Positions 59,530-64,000 of a DNA stretch of 64,000 nt are shown piece after piece. The stretch is taken from assembly GCA_025980765.1 (NCBI GenBank), contig JAICXB010000008.1, positions 24,627 through 88,626 of the forward strand, given 5' to 3'. This DNA is from Terriglobales bacterium. Its GTDB lineage: Bacteria; Acidobacteriota; Terriglobia; Terriglobales; Acidobacteriaceae. Both the position numbers and the translations under genes were made by a program. A model generated the notes under the pieces. It ran no database searches. It was given only the letters and a program-made list of their open reading frames with translations, and was not told the origin of the DNA. The first letter of the stretch is position 1. Every line of letters begins with the position of its first letter.

Positions 59530-60015
59530 CTATCCTTTCGCCGCAGCTTTCTTCGGAGCCGCTTTTTTCTTTACCCCGGCGCTCCGCCCCGCGGCACGAA
59601 CCTTCGCCGCCAGGCCCTGGCTGGTCACGGTAGTCGCCGTGCCTTCCCTGAGGAGCCGCTCACCCAGCGCGATCTCGATGTGGGCCATCCGCCGCTGATA
59701 GCGATAGGCCCGTCCCATTGGCGCCGGGCGGATACGCTTCATGCGCGGACCGTCATTGGCAATGGCGCGCTTTACGTAGAGCTGATCGACATCCACATCG
59801 ATGCCTTTTTCCTGGCCAACATAGTTCGCGTTCTCGATCGCGGAGCGCAGCAGCTTGCCAATCGACGGCGCGATTCCCTTTTTGGTAAATGCCAGGGTGT
59901 TCATCGCGTCTTCCACGCGCCGGCCTTTGATCAGATCCAGCACCAGCCGCGCCTTCTGCGGCGAGACGCGCTGGAAGCGGGCCTGAGCTCGATATTCCTG
60001 TTCGGCAAAATTCAT
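59530..60015 (-). CDS. rplV: 50S ribosomal protein L22 with Lys/Ala-rich C-terminal extension
   Basis: [56 protein letters not shown]; tail [18 protein letters not shown]. Confidence 0.97.
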   Translation of the reverse strand: MNFAEQEYRAQARFQRVSPQKARLVLDLIKGRRVEDAMNTLAFTKKGIAPSIGKLLRSAIENANYVGQEKGIDVDVDQLYVKRAIANDGPRMKRIRPAPMGRAYRYQRRMAHIEIALGERLLREGTATTVTSQGLAAKVRAAGRSAGVKKKAAPKKAAAKG

Positions 60016-60030
60016 GTTATTTGTCTCCGC

Positions 60031-60360
60031 TTACTTCGCCGGTGCCGGCGCAGCTCCGCCAGGAGCGGGCGCGGGCCGCGCCGCCGTCTCCGTGGCCGCC
60101 GCTTTCACCGAGTGTCCTTTGAAATTGCGGGTGGCGCTGAACTCTCCCAGCTTATGTCCAACCATGTTCTCTGAGATGTACACGGGAATGAACTTGCGCC
60201 CGTTGTGCACCGCGATGGTGTGTCCCACCATGTCAGGATGAATCGTCGAGCGGCGCGACCAGGTGCGCACAACCTTCTTGTCGTTGGCACGATTCATGCC
60301 CTCAATCTTGGTCATCAGATGCCCATCGATGAAGGGGCCCTTTTTTGTGCTTCTTGGCAT
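60031..60360 (-). CDS. rpsS: 30S ribosomal protein S19 with Pro/Ala-rich C-terminal extension
   Basis: [83 protein letters not shown]. Confidence 0.97.
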   Translation of the reverse strand: MPRSTKKGPFIDGHLMTKIEGMNRANDKKVVRTWSRRSTIHPDMVGHTIAVHNGRKFIPVYISENMVGHKLGEFSATRNFKGHSVKAAATETAARPAPAPGGAAPAPAK

Positions 60361-60369
60361 AGTTCCTCA

Positions 60370-60441
60370 AGAAAATTGTGAATTCTGGATTTTTGAATGT
60401 TGATTTCAAATTCAAAAATCAAGCAATCAGGCAATCACAAT
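60370..60441. repeat. Inverted repeat, 7-bp periodic arms (TGAATTC-TGGATTT-TTGAATG / CAAATTC-AAAAATC) between rplB and rpsS
   Basis: Direct reading. Confidence 0.85.
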
Positions 60442-61266
60442 TTATTTTCCTCTGCGGTTCACAATGAACTTATCCGTCCGCTTGTTGTTACGGGTCTTAT
60501 AGCCGCGCGTCGGCTGCCCCCAGGGCGTGACCGGATGACGCCCGCCCGAGGTTTTGCCTTCACCGCCGCCATGCGGATGATCGACCGGGTTCATGGCCAC
60601 GCCGCGATTTACCGGGCGGCGCCCCATCCAGCGCTTGCGTCCCGCTTTGCCGATGGAGATATTTTCGTGATCGGTATTGCCTACTTGGCCGATAGTCGCC
60701 ATGCAATCGATCAGCACGCGACGGGTCTCGCCCGAAGGCAGCTTGAGCAGCGCCCAATCTCCTTCCTTGGCCACCAGCTGCGCAGCGCCGCCGGCCGATC
60801 GCACCATCTGCGCGCCTTTCCCCGGCTTGAGCTCGATGTTGTGGACCGTCGTGCCGGCAGGGATGTTACGTAATGGCAAGGCATTGCCGACGAGGATATC
60901 GGCCTCGGCCCCGCTGACGATCTTCTGTCCGACTTGCAGTCCCACCGGCTGCAGGATGTAGCGCTTTTCCCCATCGGAATACGCGAGGAGCGCGATGCGC
61001 GCCGAGCGGTTGGGATCGTATTCGATGGAAACCACCGTGGCTGGAACGCCGGCCTTATCGCGCTTGAAGTCGATGACACGGATCTTGCGCTTGTGTCCGC
61101 CGCCGCGATGCCAACTGGTAATGTCGCCCGAGTTGCGGCGACCGCCGGTGCGCAGCTTGATCTTGGTCAACGGCTTGTGCGGACGGTCAGTCGTGATGTC
61201 GTCGTTCACCAGCGTCGTCTTGAAACGCAGCGTGGAAGTGATCGGTCTGTATGTCTTAATCGGCAT
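60442..61266 (-). CDS. rplB: 50S ribosomal protein L2
   Basis: [22 protein letters not shown]-type region; [47 protein letters not shown]. Confidence 0.98.
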   Translation of the reverse strand: MPIKTYRPITSTLRFKTTLVNDDITTDRPHKPLTKIKLRTGGRRNSGDITSWHRGGGHKRKIRVIDFKRDKAGVPATVVSIEYDPNRSARIALLAYSDGEKRYILQPVGLQVGQKIVSGAEADILVGNALPLRNIPAGTTVHNIELKPGKGAQMVRSAGGAAQLVAKEGDWALLKLPSGETRRVLIDCMATIGQVGNTDHENISIGKAGRKRWMGRRPVNRGVAMNPVDHPHGGGEGKTSGGRHPVTPWGQPTRGYKTRNNKRTDKFIVNRRGK

Positions 61267-61271
61267 CGTTA

Positions 61272-61350
61272 ATCCATCGGGTGATTTCGCGATTGCATGA
61301 TTTCGCGATTTTCAAATCACAAAATCACCCGATCACGAAATCACAAATTC
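61272..61350. repeat. Inverted repeat, 8-bp periodic arms (GTGATTTC / AAATCACG) between rplW and rplB
   Basis: atcgggtgatttcgcgattgcatgatttcgcgattttcaaatcacaaaatcacccgatcacgaaatcac. Confidence 0.9.
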
Positions 61351-61353
61351 TAT

Positions 61354-61695
61354 TTACGCGTTGTCCGCGTACTCGGGCATCTTCTCGCCCACTTTCAGCC
61401 GGACGTACGCTTTCTTCCAGTCAGGACGATGTCCCGCGAAACGGCCGCGGCGGCGCTCCTTGCCCTGGAAGTTGGCGGTACGAACCGAATCCACTTTCAC
61501 TTTGAAAACCTGCTGCACGGCTTGTCGGATCTCGGTTTTGGTGGCCTTGGCAGCGACTTCAAAGACGAGCTGGCCCGAGGTCGGCTCCTTCTTGCGCGAG
61601 GTCTTGTCCTTCGCGGCCTTGGCATCGAATTCTTTCGCACGCTCAGCTTTCTCGGTAATTACCGGCCGGCGAATGATCTGATAAGCGGACTTCAT
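61354..61695 (-). CDS. rplW: 50S ribosomal protein L23
   Basis: IIRRPVITEKAERAKE...LVFEVAAKATKTEIRQAVQQVFKVKVDSVRTANFQGKERRRGRFAGHRPDWKKAYVRL. Confidence 0.97.
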   Translation of the reverse strand: MKSAYQIIRRPVITEKAERAKEFDAKAAKDKTSRKKEPTSGQLVFEVAAKATKTEIRQAVQQVFKVKVDSVRTANFQGKERRRGRFAGHRPDWKKAYVRLKVGEKMPEYADNA

Positions 61696-62369
61696 TACGC
61701 CACCTCCGCTTTCTGCCGACGGGAGACCGTCCTCTTGAGCGAATCCTGCAGCTTCTCGATGGCGGGCCGGGAGAAGATCGCGCGGTCGTAGCGCAGCAAG
61801 TGATAGGGATGCACTTCATGTCCTGCGACCAACTCCACTCCGTCGAGGTTGCGCGAGCTCAGCCACAGATTGCGGCTGTGTTGGCGGTTCTCCGGATTCA
61901 GATTCGCAACCAGCAGTGAGGTCTTGTCGGCGCCTAGTGTGTCTAATGCCTTTCGCATTTCCTGGGTTTTCGGAGACAGCACTTCCAGGCTCTCAACGAC
62001 CGTCAGCTTGCCATCGGCGAACTTTGTCGCCAGCGCCGAACGCAACGCACCCAGCAACTTCTTGCGCGGAAACTGGTAGTCGTAGCTGCGCGGCTGCGGG
62101 CCGTGCACGGTGCCGCCATGCCGCCAGAGTGGCGAGCGAATGGAACCTACGCGCGCGCGCCCGGTTCCCTTCTGCTTCCACAGCTTCTTTCCCGCGCCGG
62201 AGACCAGCTTCTTATTTTTGGTGGCGTGGGTGCCGGCGCGTTGCGCGGCGCGGTAGTGCGTGACCGCCTCCCACAGCAGATCTTCGTTAATGGTGCCGAA
62301 GACCTCATCGGCGAGTTCGAGACTGCCGACCTTCTTTCCGGTTATGTCTAAGACGTCAATCTTTGCCAT
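61695..62369 (-). CDS. rplD: 50S ribosomal protein L4
   Basis: AQRAGTHATKNKKLVSGAGKKLWKQKGTGRARVGSIRSPLWRHGGTVHGPQPRSYDY. Confidence 0.97.
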   Translation of the reverse strand: MAKIDVLDITGKKVGSLELADEVFGTINEDLLWEAVTHYRAAQRAGTHATKNKKLVSGAGKKLWKQKGTGRARVGSIRSPLWRHGGTVHGPQPRSYDYQFPRKKLLGALRSALATKFADGKLTVVESLEVLSPKTQEMRKALDTLGADKTSLLVANLNPENRQHSRNLWLSSRNLDGVELVAGHEVHPYHLLRYDRAIFSRPAIEKLQDSLKRTVSRRQKAEVA

Positions 62370-62376
62370 TTGAGAC

Positions 62377-62445
62377 TCTTCAGTTTTGAATTCTTGAGTG
62401 TCGATTGTTGAATTTGAAAATCAAAGACTCACAATTCAAAACTTC
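62377..62445. repeat. Inverted repeat, 7-bp periodic arms (TGAATTC/TTGAATT / CACAATT-CAAAACT) between rplC and rplD
   Basis: Direct reading. Confidence 0.85.
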
Positions 62446-62447
62446 AT

Positions 62448-63218
62448 TTATTTCTTGCCTTTTCCTGCTGCCGCCTTCTTCGCCGCCTTTAAGGGATCGA
62501 TGGTCTGCGCGCCGGCGAAGCCGCGGCGCTCGCGCGGCGCTTGCTTCGCGCGGTTGATCACAACGTATCCGCCTTTGGGACCCGGCACTGCGCCTTCCAC
62601 CATCAGCAGGTTGTCTTCAAGATCGATTCCGATAATGCGCAAATTCCGCACCGTGACAGTGTCGACGCCCATATGACCGGACATGCGCTGCCCGGGAAAC
62701 GTGCGCGAGGGAAACGAGGAGGCGCCAATCGAGCCCTGCACCTGAAACATGTGTCCGTGCGATTTCGGACCGCCGCCGAAATGATGCCGGCGCACAACCC
62801 CGGCGAAACCGCGGCCCTTGCTGGTGCCGGTGACATCGACAAACTTTTCGTCCTGGAAGATATCGACCAGAACTTTGTCACCGACTTTGATGGCCCCGTT
62901 GCTCTCGGCCGCGGGATTCTCGCCCTTGGCCTCGTTGCCGGCCGCTTCTTCCGGCGTGGTCACCGCAACTTCCTTCATGAACTTCACCGGTGGCAGATTA
63001 TGCTTGGCGAAGTGCCCCTGCATCGGCTTGGTAATCCGCGAACCCTTCACGAACTCGACCAATCCGATCTGCACGGCGTCGTAGCCGTCGCGGGCCGCGC
63101 TCTTGCGCTGCGTGATCACGCAGGGTCCAGCCTGCAGCACGGTAATGGGACGCACCTCACCGCGCTCGTCAAAAACCTGCGTCATGCCGACTTTTCTTCC
63201 CAGAATTCCCGAAACCAT
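62448..63218 (-). CDS. rplC: 50S ribosomal protein L3
   Basis: MVSGILGRKVGMTQVFDERGEVRPITVLQAGPCVITQRK; GVVRRHHFGGGPKSHGHMFQVQGSIGASSFPSRTFPGQRMSGHMG. Confidence 0.98.
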   Translation of the reverse strand: MVSGILGRKVGMTQVFDERGEVRPITVLQAGPCVITQRKSAARDGYDAVQIGLVEFVKGSRITKPMQGHFAKHNLPPVKFMKEVAVTTPEEAAGNEAKGENPAAESNGAIKVGDKVLVDIFQDEKFVDVTGTSKGRGFAGVVRRHHFGGGPKSHGHMFQVQGSIGASSFPSRTFPGQRMSGHMGVDTVTVRNLRIIGIDLEDNLLMVEGAVPGPKGGYVVINRAKQAPRERRGFAGAQTIDPLKAAKKAAAGKGKK

Positions 63219-63259
63219 TTTGTTACCAACTCCTCATCATCTCCGCCGCGGCGGAGACT

Positions 63260-63338
63260 GCAGGGATTTGCGATCTGGTGATTTCGTGATTTCGTGGTTT
63301 CAAATCACGAAATCGCGAAATCGCAAATCACGAAATTT
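63260..63338. repeat. Inverted repeat, 8-bp periodic arms (GTGATTTC / AAATCACG) between rpsJ and rplC
   Basis: gtgatttcgtgatttcgtggtttcaaatcacgaaatcgcgaaatcgcaaatcacgaaat. Confidence 0.93.
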
Positions 63339-63654
63339 ACTTTCCGAACGCCTTAATCTCCACATCCACGCCTGCAGGCAAGTCGAGCTTCATCAGCGCA
63401 TCGACGGTCTGCTGTGTGGGATCTAGAATGTCGAGCAGGCGCTTGTGCGTGCGGATTTCAAAGGCTTCCCGCGATTTCTTGTCAACGTGCGGAGAGCGCA
63501 GCACGCAATACTTGTTCTTCACCGTAGGCAGCGGGATCGGCCCCGCAACCTGAGCTCCGGTGCGCCGCGCCGTGTCCACGATCTCGCCGGTCGACTGGTC
63601 GAGCACGCGGTAGTCATAAGCCTTCAACCGGATGCGAATTCGTTGTCCTACCAT
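63337..63654 (-). CDS. rpsJ: 30S ribosomal protein S10
   Basis: [73 protein letters not shown]. Confidence 0.98.
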   Translation of the reverse strand: MVGQRIRIRLKAYDYRVLDQSTGEIVDTARRTGAQVAGPIPLPTVKNKYCVLRSPHVDKKSREAFEIRTHKRLLDILDPTQQTVDALMKLDLPAGVDVEIKAFGK

Positions 63655-63694
63655 TTCATCCTTCTTTCAAAGAACTGTTGCGACCGATGTCGCT

Positions 63695-63768
63695 ACGCAA
63701 ATTTCGCGATTTCGCGATGGGGTGATTTGGTGATTTTCACTCGCGAAATCACGAAATCACGCAATTTA
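63695..63768. repeat. Inverted repeat, 8-bp periodic arms (CGATTTCG/TGATTTGG / TCGCGAAA-TCACGAAA) between tuf and rpsJ
   Basis: Direct reading. Confidence 0.88.
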
Positions 63769-64000
63769 ACTGATGATCTCCGTAATCGTGCCCGCGCCCA
63801 CGGTTCTGCCGCCTTCGCGGATGGCGAACCTCAGGCCTTTTTCCATCGCCACCGGCGTAATCAGCTCAATGGTCAGCGCCACGTTGTCGCCCGGCATCAC
63901 CATCTCCGTCCCGCCCGGCAGCTCCGCCACCCCGGTCACGTCGGTGGTCCGGAAGTAGAACTGCGGACGATAGCCCTTGAAGAACGGCGTATGCCTTCCA
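63766..64000 (-). CDS. tuf: elongation factor Tu, 3' part; gene continues beyond window
   Basis: C-terminal ...[20 protein letters not shown] read on minus strand; adjacent to rpsJ. Confidence 0.96.
   Translation of the reverse strand, partial: GRHTPFFKGYRPQFYFRTTDVTGVAELPGGTEMVMPGDNVALTIELITPVAMEKGLRFAIREGGRTVGAGTITEIIS

Overview
The 64 kb window is a high-GC bacterial chromosomal segment. Its gene content and order resemble Acidobacteriota; that placement is inference. No rRNA, tRNA, CRISPR array, IS element or prophage was recognised. Left to right it contains: (i) a housekeeping block on the + strand (meaB 3' end, methylmalonyl-CoA epimerase, tsaB, rimI, psd, pssA, an Asd-like gene, lptE, holA); (ii) a minus-strand accessory block with a LigD-type DNA repair ligase split at an A10 tract, a 49-aa YHS protein, and a compact gas-vesicle-type cluster (gvpJ-like, gvpA, histidine kinase, response regulator, gvpF/L, gvpG); (iii) P5C dehydrogenase, glyA, an Ig-like/beta-propeller-like lipoprotein, an operon of a family-5 solute-binding protein with an NtrY-like kinase and NtrC-like regulator, an OPT transporter, comF, HNH, folD, coaE, htrA, trpE/trpG, an acyl-CoA ligase, two CPBP proteins, dinB, guaB and vanZ; (iv) the S10-spc-alpha ribosomal superoperon on the minus strand, from rplQ back to tuf. 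The most unusual signal is in the spacers. More than 30 intergenic regions carry long imperfect inverted repeats whose arms are degenerate tandem repeats of 7, 8 or 9 bp. The sequence word differs between loci but the architecture is the same, some are nested (9-bp arms around 7-bp arms or the reverse), they interrupt most of the ribosomal superoperon, and at least one arm encodes the hydrophobic core of a predicted lipoprotein signal peptide. The second highlight is the gas-vesicle-type cluster with a two-component system embedded in it; the third is the LigD reading-frame break at a slippery A10 tract.
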